64,000 bases of DNA from Membranipora membranacea. Lineage: Eukaryota > Bryozoa > Gymnolaemata > Cheilostomatida > Membraniporidae. The stretch is taken from the NCBI GenBank assembly GCA_914767715.1, contig OU612065.1, positions 23,684,001 through 23,748,000 on the forward strand, given 5' to 3'. Below are positions 1 to 11,858 of the stretch, in pieces; within the stretch, counting starts at the first letter, position 1; every line of letters begins with the position of its first letter. Under the pieces are notes generated by a model. That model saw only the letters and a program-made list of their open reading frames with translations. It was not told the DNA's origin and did not search any database. Made by a program: the position numbers and the translations under genes.

Positions 1-282
1 TGAAATGAAAATAGATCTTTTATGAATGGGCATGCATTTCATTTTGGTGCAAATACATTATACATACATACATACATTATTATATGGAAGTATGGGGTAC
101 ATCTATTATTTATATTCTATTTAGCCGTAATATATACAAATTGTTTTAGTTATAAATATGAATACCTAGGCAGACCACAAGCCCCAACAATTTGGAACCA
201 ATGAATTTGTAGCTGATTTGAAGTTGCGTACTCATTGATGTTGAACATGTAACTCCAAACACAAATGACAACACCTGCTTAC

Positions 283-3200
283 CTGTTTTGAACCCCTGAT
301 TCACAGTCATCGGGTGATTGGTAGTAGATAGCACCAGTAATCAGCGCAAAGAACACCATAGTAAAAACCTGAAATTAACATTGAACTTTGAGCAAGACTC
401 ATAAAATTGATGAAGATAAAAATTTAAAAACTGAAGAAAAGAAGAGACTGTGGCAGTTGATGAATAATATGGAATTGTCAGAGTAAACATTTATACACAG
501 CTCTCAGCATGTTTGAGGTTCAAGACTAGACCAGATGATTGGGCACTCCCTAATTAGTAATCACCTGTATGACAGATGTATTGGGGTTCCTGATAAGGTT
601 TTTGAATGTTCTTTCACAGAGGTAAGCAAACTGGAGAAAGGGTCCTGTATTATAGCTGAGGTCTTGGATCTCCACTTTAGTAGGCAGTTGTTCACCACTT
701 GTCTCGAGTTGGATGTCATTTGCTGACACCTCTTCTTGCATCTGCTTTCCCCACTTTGACTCTTTAAACCTCCGAGCCAAATTTACAGAGATTTGTTTGA
801 CCTGTAGATAAAATAATAATCAGATATGATGATATAGCAATGGCAGATACATTTATCAACCAGCGAAAGCAAAACAGACGCCATGCATTGAGTCAAACTT
901 GGGAGGACAAAAAACGAGGAAGAAACGCTGTGGGCCAGCACGACCAGTTTATAATGATTATTTGCTTCTTCATTCCTATTGTCAAGCAATAAATTCAAGT
1001 TTAATCAGATGAATTCAAAAGACAGCTGACAAATAGAATAACAGAAAACAGATTTCAAAATAGTCTTGCGCTTTGAAGAATCACTCGCTCACTCGCTCAC
1101 CCTCTGAGCATTGCTGTCGGCAGTATCTTGACCAGATTCAATAGCAGCCACATCTGCTTTCTGCATGCTAATACGCGAGTTTTCCTGCTCTATTTCTGGA
1201 ATACTTGATTCCTTGTTTCCCAGAATAACATCTAAGAAGAAATCTGGGGGGTTATCATGCTCCTCTATCTCGTAACCTACAATATCACATAAAAAACCGA
1301 TTCTGATCTCAACACAATGTCATATGGAATAGTGTTTTGGTTGTGTAATGGCACCATTTATGCGATACTTTGCATTTTATAAATGAACCTGAACTCTGAT
1401 TGGTTGCGCCGAAACCTCAACAATTTCTCAACACAATGTAATGTAAAAAAGTGTTTTGGCTGTGTATTGACACCGTAGCATTGACCCAATATTTTGCATT
1501 ATTTAAATCAACCAATTCGTTGGCTCTGATTGGTTGCATGGGAACCCGAATAACAAATCAGAGCGAAGTTCAGAGGTGCTTGAATCATACTTTTTGCTCG
1601 CCTGTCTAACTGCATGGTCAAAACTCCTATCTTGCTGAATAAGAGAAAAGAGGTCTGCTGAAGGCTAGGCAAAAACTCGCCAAAAAATGAGAGTAGTTTA
1701 TGAAGTCAATATGGCTATGTGGGGCTCCTGATCCCCAAAAAACATACCAAGTGATTTGAAGAAATCTATGCCCTGTATTGCTGGACCTTGATAGATCACC
1801 TCTCCATTACCCAATAAACATAGACTGTCACAAAGTTTGAATATCGAGTATCTTGGCTGATGGATGGAAAAGATGATGGTGCTTCCATGTTCAGCAAGCC
1901 TTCAACATATCAAAAATGTCATTTGATTGTTAACGTTCACCGCAAGTAGCAATCAGGCTGTTAGTCTCAAGAAGAATATGAAATAGCTGGAATTTATGGT
2001 TCTCCCTCTGTTTTTCCCGCAACCATAAAAATCAGTCTATGTATATTTAATAAACATGTAGAGCATCATTTATGTTCTGTATGTTTATAGTGTAGATTGT
2101 AAAGCCTATTTTCCTGGTGGATAATGAATAAATCGCTCGGCTGACAACATGTCTGTCATTTTGCTGTGTCACGCAGTTATGTCTGCCTGCTGCAGGCTAG
2201 CAAGGTAGAAATATTGGGCAAATAGTGAACCAGGTCTATACCACTTAATTTTATGTGAGAGTTTAACATTATATTGCTGGTTGTGCTTATGGTAATATTG
2301 AAATTCCTTGGTAGTATTGACCAACAGATTAATGGCTTAGATCAATATAATGAAGAGCTTTGCAACATAATGATAATGGAGGTTTAAACATCAGCCAGTT
2401 TGCAGTAGTTTCAATTCAGATTCAATTCACCCTGAAGAAATGAGCTGATCCGAAACTCGACAAGGGTACGCATTCTGTTTCTGAGTTTATATTGCAGATG
2501 ACCTACCTTCTGAGGATGAGCATGACGGAGTTGGCTGTAGCAGAGTCCAGACCAGTAGTTGGCTCATCAAGGAACAATACACCTGGTGCAGTAATAAGCT
2601 CCATACCCACATTACATCTCTTCCTCTCTCCACCTGATACTCCTCGTATAAACTCATCTCCACATCTAGTGTCTGCACACAACTCTGTAGAGATCAAAGA
2701 CAGTCACACTGATTTAGTATAAAAGCTTCATGGGTCCCATTAGAGCTATTCCAGACAACAGAAGGACAAAAGTAATATATAGTCCAGCGGCTAGGACTAG
2801 CAGTTATGCAATATTTTGACACTGAACAAATTCATAGCACTTTAGGCAGGGAGGGGGAAGGCTTCCTGCTTCAGGTAGAAATGATGCGTAGCGTTAGAAA
2901 TTCCCCCCACCCCATTCTCATCAATGGCACCTGTGAGGTATCAGAATCTAGTGCTGTACCAGCGCAATATGCTGCAGGTTACGGTGCTGAAAATCTTCTA
3001 CATTTCCAAGCACCTGTCATACCTAAACTCAACTCTTCGATGACCTTGTCTACTTTTTCGGCTCTTTCTTTTGATGTTGTGCCTTTGGGACAGCGCAGGT
3101 CAGCAGAAAACCTCAAGTTCTCTCTGATACTCAAAGTTCCCATTACTACATCATCTTGTACAACATAACCAGACATGAGACGGAAGTTTGAGGGTTGTGT

Positions 3201-6044
3201 TTGACCATTGATAAGAACCTTCCCAGTCAATCCTCTTGGATCTTTCCTTGCAGCCAATATATCAAGTAATCTGCAAATAGTTTGGGAGTTTAGTATGTGC
3301 AGGATAACCACATACCAGCATATCTCAAAAGTCAAAACAAATGGTATAAGTTTTCACTTTCATGAGAAACTTTTACTGCCCATCAAAGCACATCACCAAT
3401 ATCTGACCCACTATGCTCTGATTAATTTATAGTGTTCTAGATACAAATACGAGGTTATTTATATGACAAGACAGTCATTTTGCTCATCGTTCTTCATATA
3501 GGCAGGCGAATGGAGACAACACACTATTTACAGATATCAAATTTAAAAGAAACATTTGTTTCTAGATAATGAGCGTTACTCCATCAAACATCATGATAAA
3601 TTACTTCTAATATTCTGATCTGTTAAGAGTGATCTAATATAGTTCAAGCAGGTGATAGCGACAATGAACTCCCTACCACCCATCCAAGTCATTTATTACA
3701 AAATCGGTTTTGCTTGAATAACCTGGAAAATCCCTATATACTTCTTTTTTCCCATAAATTGACACCTCTTATATTATCAGGCGGAAAATATTTCAAAAGT
3801 GCAATGACACACTCAAAGCATTCTCTTATGGTGTTTATAACAGGTTAAAGAATAGGTTAAAATAATAACTATATGGATTGAACACATATCCAAATAGCTC
3901 TAGACAACTACATATTGTAGAACAACATTATTCCTCTAGCTGATCGGAGAATATGAATCTTCAACACGTTTTTGGGAAACGTGTCATCTAGACAAATGGG
4001 TTTTGCTGTTGTAGCCTTGGGAAACTTACGATGACTTTCCACTACCAGTTGGTCCCATTATAGCGTTCATTGTTCCAGGTCTGAATATACCACTACAAAA
4101 CAAATGTTACATTAACGTGAACCAGAGCAACCAGAGTTGACAGAGGCGGTAGATAATGAAATCTCCATCTAGGGTAAATTACTAGTCTATGTGCTCAGAA
4201 GGCTGCAATGCGTGTTAGTGGCATTGCATCAATTTCAAATTGAGTGTTTTAGGCCTATAATGTAATGCCACTAACTGATGATGTGGAAAAGGTTTACTGC
4301 ATCAAGAACAATAAATTGCTGCCTAAAAACTTGCTGAGGAAAAACCAGGTAGCTGATACCAAAAGTGGTCATTGCAAAAGAACTTGACTAATTCATAGGC
4401 AACCAACCTGACATCATTGATGATGGTTTTTGGTTCCTTTTTACAGCATCCTGCAGGGACTGTCACCTCATAGAACAGATTGTGGAACGATACCACCGAT
4501 CCTTTGTAATGTGATTTAGAAACTTCAGCGCCATTCAGCTGTGAGAAAGTGTACATAATATATGATCTTAGTTTAGTACCTCCAAATCCATTAATTTACC
4601 AAATGCTCCATAATGGGTTAAGGTGTTGCATCAAACTTTTGTCGGCAATATTCAATACGTTGCCTATTTTATTATTATTATTACCTTTTTTATTATTTTA
4701 CACTATTTTTTTATTGTGCACTTTTAATTTGACAGACAATATCACCTAGTCGGATATTTTTCGATTTGTGCCAAATATATAGGCTAACAGATTCAAGTTA
4801 AAATAATAATAATATGTAGCTGAGAGCCTGTTTTCATGGCACATTCCGATCTTAATCAAGGGGACAGCATATGCATCTGCTATTACAAGATTGTTAAAGG
4901 CGAAAAACATGCTATAGTAATAACCAGGCACAAACTAGCTCTAATAAGCCTACAATTTTCACTCGCTGTCAAGGAGGTGGTAATTTGTGAATCCTAGTAG
5001 TACAGAATCTTAGACTGTTTCAACTGATTCCGCCTGATGGGTTGGGAGTTGGGACACAGGTATTTGCTAATTAGTTTGGGCTCAATATAAAGTTGGATTT
5101 TGTCCGAAAATTTCAAACTTGGACCTGCCTCGCATACAGGTAAACTTAATTCGAGCAGGGACTCATCTGAATGCCAAAAAGGGGTTTCTTCTGGTTAGAA
5201 ACTGAATCTAGAATTTTCAGGCATGCATATATTAATGCACTACTCACCTTCATATCCACCATATCGGACAATGTGTCAAGTTCCGGGCCAGCTGAGTTGT
5301 GATATCCGGAACTCTTCATACCTCCATTCAACTGCAAAACGAGGATTCAGTAACAAAACGGGACACTGAACACTTATTAAAACATGAGTTTCTCCAACTA
5401 AGTCGATTAATTTTAAATATATAAGTAGTTAATATTACTCATAGTATATATCTATTATATTTAAATATTATTGTATTTTCATATATGGAGAAATCTGTTA
5501 ATACAGGCTACTATCCCGTGCTCATTTAAGCAATTACCCTTTTTTACACACCTCTGGCAAATTACTAGCAAAGTCCACACATTTCGTCTTATCAAGTGGT
5601 TCGCTGCTCGGTCTTCTTTTAATCATACGTGATTTAGTTATTATTTGGACCTAATGTAGCGAAAAAGCTAACTTTTTGCTGTTGATACATTTTTATTTAT
5701 AGTTAGAGTAGGTTAGTTGCCGAACGATGAATATCAAATAACGAGGTCCAGATTTCCAGGTTGGCTTTACCTAGAGTGTGTACTCACCTTGGTACCTGAT
5801 GGGACAGCGTAGCTTTCTTCAGTTGGTGATAAAAATTATAACTTAGACAAGCAGCAGTGGATTGGTGTCTATGATAATCCTTGATGAGGACACTGGGTAG
5901 ATTATTTTGGATTCAGAAATTTGGTTATTCGATGCCCTCTTTCTTGACAAAATTTCCAAGTGGACAGTATTTACACCATGATTGAACTCAGACACTCACC
6001 TCCATCACTGGCTCATCCCCTACTTCTGCACTGTGCTCAGACAT
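283..6044 (-). CDS. ABCG2: ABCG2-like half-transporter, copy A (3' part outside window)
   Basis: ABC exporter of the ABCG (White/BCRP) family, expected in the plasma membrane as a dimer of half-transporters with the ATPase domain first and six membrane helices after it. Exons (minus order): 6044-6000, 5331-5248, 4538-4408, 4092-4030, 3270-3023, 2684-2507, 1899-1748, 1276-1101, 801-565, 368-283; all phases close. The start is the ATG at 6044 ([15 protein letters not shown]). Motifs seen: Walker [10 protein letters not shown] in the 4092-4030 exon, Q-loop VVQDD, signature VSGGERKR, Walker [13 protein letters not shown]-loop FSIHQPR. The 368-283 exon encodes a helix ending [14 protein letters not shown]. 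The next exon (matching 16741-16652 in copy C) would begin just left of base 1, so the gene is cut by the window and not visibly broken. Exons and introns are nearly identical to copy C, a sign of recent duplication or conversion. The family assignment is firm; ABCG2 orthology is inferred. Confidence 0.88.
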
Positions 6045-8218
6045 TATTATATCGACTCCTGCACAGCTTAGAGATCAGTATTTAGTTGTTACTAGAGCTT
6101 AAACTTTCCGACGTCAATAGTTTGCACAGCGTGCTGATCAAGTCATGCAAAAATTCACCAAGTGCCAGTTTCCTTATAGTATGTCTACCAAGTCTCAGCT
6201 ATAATTACCGACTGAGATTACCTTTAATTTGTCTCTATGAGTAGCTTCACATAGCTCATGGGTGTGTGATATAATGAAGTTTCATAAGCCTAAAATTTGT
6301 CTCTACATTTAGCTTCACATAGCTCATTGGTGTGTGACATAACGTTGTCTCATAAGCATGCTGTGTTTTTATGATTTATACACATTCTTCTGAAGCTTTA
6401 CTGAACATTAACAATACCACAATAGTTTTGGTAAAGGAGCGACAAATAAACATTAGATAGAACCAATGAGCCAATTCGTTGTATTATCTAGGATTTATTA
6501 GAAGAAAATCTGTATCACTTGGCTCTTGGCTGTAAAACCCCATACATGACGATTTGGCTCCGTTCCACATCTGATAGAGCATTTCCCACCCAGCGCAGGG
6601 GTTCTGGAGACAATGTGAGCCATCGGATGAGCCCAGTGTAATCAGACAACACCTCACTTAATGCCCCCACATATAGACTGTAGATAATTTGAGGGTTACT
6701 TGAGTAAATGACTTTATGTGTATTTACAATCTTTGCACTTGATTCTTGTGTGGATCTCCAGGTATGGCAGACATATTATGTAATAATTTTGAATTTACCT
6801 AGACTGTGCTTACACTTAGTTTGACATGTTTTATAATTCAAGGAGAGAGCAGTGTTGATTTGAGAGAGAGAGAGAGTGGACCTGTATCAGTAACAAAAGA
6901 ACATTAAAGTACTAACTAGTGAATATGTAGACAACAGTCAACAAGTATATAACGTTTTTGAGGCTTTCACCATGAACCACCCTGCCTAAGCCGGTGCGCC
7001 CTGCTTGACAGCATAGAGGAATCAAGAACACATAAACAGTTCAGTGTTTTTTGTTACATCCCAATAGCCTTCACTGAGATTATCTGTGCTGATCATTGAC
7101 TTAATATACTAGTATATTACGTCTATGGTGCTGATACATAGCCTGAAAAATAAATCACTCTTTGGAATGAGGCGCTTGACTGAACCTGCGATTTTAACTA
7201 TGCATTTTAACTAACATTTTGCTATACGCTAGATGATCAGCACTGACAGAACAGGCTGCATATTCTTAGTTTACTTGGTCTTCTTCTTATTTCAGACAAA
7301 GGGGTAAAGGTAAACATTATTACTCCTTGATTCAACATCTTTTCTCCCTCACACGCAATAACAGGAACTGCAGTGCTATATGACGCTCAAAATGTTGGGG
7401 CATGCAATAAATGCTCCAGCATTTTAAGGCCATGTAACATTTTCTGCTTTTTGGATGTATCAACTCCCTTGCACTGGCTTGATTGCATAAATGTCTGCAG
7501 TGGATTTTTGAGGGAGGAGTTTGCCCATTCTCGAAGTAGGCTGAGACAGTTGAATTATCATTGCTTTAATTTACTCTGCCAGATTTCACTAAAATATTTC
7601 AATATTCATAAAAAACAAATTCAATATTTCATACCCTCTACCATTTCTTATGATGTAATAGTGCATTTTGAATGATGGGGATGGGCTTGATAGTAAAATG
7701 CAACCAGCAATCATGAGCATAAGATATGCTTGTGTGGTATAACAAAACGTCAACGATTAACTGTACCGCAGGTAACTGAATCATCCTTTCTCTTACTGCC
7801 CTATTGATTCAAATTAATGTGCTTTGTGTGAAGCAAATGTTAAATTTATGTTAGATTGAATTTGGGGAAAAAAAAGACATAAGAAAATGTGTGCAGCATG
7901 TGTAGTTGTCTTCTCAGTTCTTGAGAGTTGACAACTACGTAAGTAAACCTCATATCAAAACTGTCTGCAAGTGATTTGTTGGAAATAGAGGTTTTAAGAG
8001 TTATTTCTGAAACTCCTTGATGGAATCTTTTTTAACTGTATTTCCTAGAAATTGGTGAAAATGGATTCAGGGTTAACCAGCCTTTTATTATTTTGAATTT
8101 GAGAAAATTAGGTAACAAACAAAAATTGACCCATGTCAGTGGAGAAACACAACATAATACAGAAACGATTGGCTAAAATTTGCAATAAGTAACTCAAGAA
8201 AGTCAGCACAAAGGGTAT
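6045..8218. other. Upstream region of ABCG copy A
   Basis: About 2.2 kb without a supported gene, between the start codon of copy A and the broken end of copy B. Most of it is paralogous to 28,225-31,440, the region upstream of copy C, so it probably carries the duplicated promoter. It holds a short GA tract near 6,865-6,880, one unit of the AAGCCGGTG repeat near 6,990 that is expanded in the other copy, and a hairpin at 7391-7423. The longest open frame here (7373-7675) is interrupted by a stop in the paralogous copy. Confidence 0.6.
7391..7423. repeat. 13-bp-arm hairpin, shared upstream of copies A and C
   Basis: Arms AATGTTGGGGCAT and ATGCTCCAGCATT around a 7-base loop. The paralogous hairpin is at 30601-30633, where the right arm is ATGCCCCAGCATT and pairs better. 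It lies about 1.4 kb upstream of the copy A start codon. Its function is unknown. Confidence 0.55.
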
Positions 8219-8915
8219 TTTGTCTGCTGTATCTTGACCAGATTCAATCACAGTCACATCTGCATGCTCAGTATTAATGCGTGCGTTCTCTTTCTCTATT
8301 TCTGGAATACTTGATTCTTTGTTTCCCAGAATAACTTCCAAGAAGAAATCTGGGGGGTTATCATACTCCTCCATCTCGTAACCTACATTATCATATAAAA
8401 AGTAATTCTCATCACAATGTAATATAGAAAAGCGTTTTGGCTGTGTATTGACACTATAGCATTGACGCAATGTTTTGCATTATTTAAATCAACCGATTAG
8501 TTGGCTCTGATTGGTTGCATGGGAACCCGAATAACAAATCAGAGCCAAGTTCAAAGGTGCTTGAATCATACCTTTTCCTAGCCTGTCGATTCAGATACCC
8601 AAAAATCTTAGCTTACTTAGCTGATTAAAAGAATAGGGGTCTGCTGAAGACTGGATAAAGACTTGCCAAAATAATGAGAAAAGTCAATAAGGCTATGAGG
8701 CTATAATTTCTTATCCCATAAAAACATACCAAGTGATTTGAAGAAATCTATGCCCTGTATTGCTGGGCCATGATAGATCACCTCTCAATTACCCAATAAA
8801 CATAGACTGTCACAGAGCTTGAATATTGAGTATCTTGGCTGATGGATCGAAAAGATGATGGTACTTCCAAGTTCAGCAAGCCTTCAACATAGCAAAAATT
8901 ACAGCAAGTTTTTTC

Positions 8916-8987
8916 CCTCTGTGGTAGGGTCGGGTATCGAGGCGCGACGCCTCGATACTCGACTTTTGCAATATCCCTCCGCAGAGG
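8916..8987. repeat. GC-rich inverted repeat in copy B intron
   Basis: The inner arms GTATCGAGGCG (8934-8944) and CGCCTCGATAC (8948-8958) pair perfectly around CGA. Imperfect outer arms begin CCTCTG near 8916 and end CAGAGG at 8987. The segment is absent from the matching introns of copies A and C, which continue normally after TCCCTCTG, so it looks inserted. No clear target duplication was found. Confidence 0.5.
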
Positions 8988-11171
8988 AAACGGACTTGTA
9001 CTAATAAAAAAATTCGAGTGGTATAGGGATAATTTCTTTCTTTTTTTACCCTCTACACAATACTGTTGGTTTGAGAATGAATATATTATTTTTTATAATA
9101 GGGAACAAAGTACCCTTACAGTAATGGTGAACAAATCACCATCGCGCATAGATTTAGATATAGTTCAGTGACATCTTAACATTCCAGATGTGGGCTGCAG
9201 CCAACAACACACTTCTTCTATGGTTTCCAACCCTTGCCAGCGCTCGACTCACTGTTTATCTGTCATTCTGCTGTAACACGCAGCTTTGCTTGTAAGGCTG
9301 CATGTTAGCAAAGTAGAAATATTGGGCAAATAGTATACCAATGGTAATGCTGACAATCCTTTGTAGTATCTACCAACAGATCAATGGCTTACAAGTCACA
9401 CTGAAGGCCACCGAAGAACTGAACTGAACCAAATCTCAGGAGTTTGCATCCTGTTTCTTGGGTATAAAATGCCGATGACCTACCTTCTGAGGATGAGCAT
9501 GACGGAGTTAGTTGTAGCAGAGTCCAGACCAGTAGTTGGCTCATCAAGGAACAGTACACCTGGTGCCGTAATAAGCTCCATACCCACATTACATCTCTTC
9601 CTCTCTCCTCCTGATACTCCTCGTATAAACTCATCTCCACATCTAGTGTCTGCGCACAACTCTGTAATGAACAAAGACAATAACACTTCTCATTAGAGCG
9701 ATCCAAAGTTATAGAGGGAAAATATTTGGTATAGGTTAGAGTAGAGACACGGGATCAGAAAAACGCTGCCATGCTGATGAAGGTTAAAGGCTCAACAAAA
9801 CGCTGATTGGTTGACGCTGCGTAATTTTATCAAGGAAATGTGACCCCCGTGTCTTAAACATTTTATTAAGTACAGGTTATGGAGCTTACATTTTTTGCAT
9901 TTCCCGGCATACCTAAACTCAGCTCTTCAATGACCTTCTCCACTTTTTCGGGTCTTTCTTGCGGCGTTGTGCCCTTGGGACAGCGCAGGTCATCAGAAAA
10001 CCTCAGGTTCTCTCTGATACTCAAAGTTCCCATTACTACATCATCTTGTACAACATAACCAGACATGAGACGAAAGTTTGAGGGTTGAGGGCGACCATTG
10101 ATAAGAACCTTCCCAGTTAATCCGCTTAGGTCTTTCCTTGCAGCCAATATATCGAGTAATCTGCAAATAATCTGGGAGTGATATATGGTAATTGAGTTTT
10201 ATGAAAAACTTTAACTATATATCAAAGCACATCACCAATTTCTGACCCCATATGCCGTCTTTTATTCAATACATGAGAAAACAGTTTACTCATATAGAGG
10301 GGAATGATGAGGAACACGCATTTAAAAAAAATCAATGAGAAACAAATATGAAGAGAAAGGTTCTCTATGTGCATGGCATAAAATAGTTTTGTAGTTTAAA
10401 AACACACTCAGAATGAATTGCTATGGCTTTTGAAGCAAGTAACATACATTATCCAGATTGCTATTAGCAACTATCTAATCACATGATGTAGATCGATCCC
10501 TCCTTGATCAGATCTGATAATATGAACCTTCAATGTGTTTTGCAGAAACTTGTCATCTAAGCCAACAGATTATAGTGCTAAGGCCATAGGACACTTACGA
10601 TGACTTTCCACTACCAGTAGGTCCCATGATAGCATTCATTGTACCAGGTTTAAATATACCACTACAAAAAATTGTACAGTAACCAGAGTTAGCCGCAGGC
10701 GGTAGAGAATTCTCTATCTATGGTAAATGGCAGTGTATATAAATAGTTCCATGACATGCCACTATATCTAATCTATCATAGCGGTAACTACACGGAAAAA
10801 TTATCCAGCATCAAGATAATAAGTTATTGCTGACCGATTTCAGGGCATTGTACATACTGAGTGGCAAATTTTGACCGATACCCATATGTGACCATCAACT
10901 TGGTCTTTCTGGATTAATTTATAGCTCACACACCTGGCATCATTACTGATGGTTTTTGGTTTCTTTTTACAGCATCTTGCTGGGACGTTAACTTCATAGA
11001 ACAGATTGTGGAACGATACCACTGATCCTTTGTACTGTGAGTGTGATTTAAAAGCCTCACCGACATTAATCTGTATGAAAGTTTACAGATGTTTTAATAA
11101 TAATATATTATCTTGGTTTATTACCTACAAGTCTGAGCTGTATAACAGGTATAGGTGTTTCATCAAACTTT

Positions 11172-11249
11172 ACAAGCTAGTTATATACTTGATTTCATAG
11201 TGGGTATCACCCGATACCCACTATGAAATCAAGTATATAACTAGCTTGT
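11172..11249. repeat. Perfect 37-bp-arm inverted repeat
   Basis: Two identical reverse-complement arms, 11172-11208 and 11213-11249, are separated by only ACCC. Not one mismatch was seen across 37 base pairs. It sits in a copy B intron between the 11858 and 11070 exons and is absent from the corresponding intron of copies A and C. A perfect palindrome this long must be recent, made either by a fold-back insertion or by template switching. Confidence 0.9.
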
Positions 11250-11339
11250 TATTTGATTTGATAAGAGATATTTATATTTAGAGGTGTCAAAGTTACACAA
11301 TCCAGGCTTTGCTGAGGATTTATTGAAACTTTTGATGGT

Positions 11340-11607
11340 GAGTTTTGCTCCAGCCAAATTAGTCATTTTGAAGACTTGGTTCCAACTTGCGTGGTAAGTT
11401 TTGCTTGCAACCAAATTAGTCATTTTAAAGACTTGGTTCCAAATTGCATGGTAAGATTTGCTTGCAGCCAAATTAGTCATTTTAAAGATTTGGTTCCAAT
11501 TTGCATGGTAAGTTTTGCTTGCAGCCAAATGAGTCATTTTAAAGATTTGGTTCCAAATTGCATGGTAAGTTTTGCTTGCAGCCAAATTGGTCATTTTAAA
11601 GATTTAC
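11340..11607. repeat. 56-57 bp minisatellite, about five units
   Basis: Tandem units begin near 11341, 11397 and 11454 and continue to about 11607. Each contains AGTTTTGCT, CCAAATTAGTCATTTT and TTGGTTCCAA with a few differences. The array lies in a copy B intron. Open frames read through it on both strands but are by-products of the repeat. Confidence 0.85.
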
Positions 11608-11858
11608 ATAAATGACTTGACACGGCATGGCAATGGGCAATGGCATGGTATTGTATTATCAGAATAAAAATTCAATTCCTCGTCTGAATGCCAATAAGGG
11701 TTTCTTCTTAGAATAAACTGAATCAAAAATATTCGGCCACGCAAATATTGCTGCACTACCACCTTAGATACACCGTTCGTATCCACTATATCTGACAATG
11801 TGTCAAGTTCTGGGCCGGCTGAGTTATGATATCCGGAACCCTTCATGCCCCCAGTCAT

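Larger units (their letters stand above)
8219..11858 (-). pseudogene. ABCG2-like copy B, truncated and nonsense-mutated
   Basis: Remains of a third ABCG gene covering only the N-terminal and ATPase half. Exons recognised (minus order): 11858-11763, 11070-10934, 10661-10599, 10160-9913, 9661-9484, 8881-8730, and a last exon from 8392 broken near 8219. Walker A, Q-loop, VSGGERKR and [11 protein letters not shown] survive. In the H-loop exon the codon GGA of copies A and C is TGA at 8787-8785. The last exon loses its splice donor and homology at about 8219, and all seven downstream membrane-domain exons of copy C (17552 to 13211) have no counterpart. No first exon (MSEH...) is found above 11858; the first surviving exon begins with ATG immediately after its acceptor. 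Introns have diverged more from A and C than A and C have from each other, so B is the older copy. A small expressed ATPase fragment is possible but a working transporter is not. Confidence 0.85.

Noticed and set aside
2806-3168. Plus-strand 120-residue open frame in copy A and its counterpart in copy C
   Set aside because: Runs antisense over the Q-loop exon and its intron; reading frame is incidental.
7373-7675. 100-residue open frame upstream of ABCG copy A, with a near-identical DNA copy at 30,580-30,870
   Set aside because: The paralogous copy has a stop in the same frame and no protein family signature is visible; the similarity is explained by segmental duplication.
11241-11615. Open frames of repeated KTYHAIWNQ / CMVSFACSQ units
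   Set aside because: By-product of the 56-57 bp minisatellite read in both directions.
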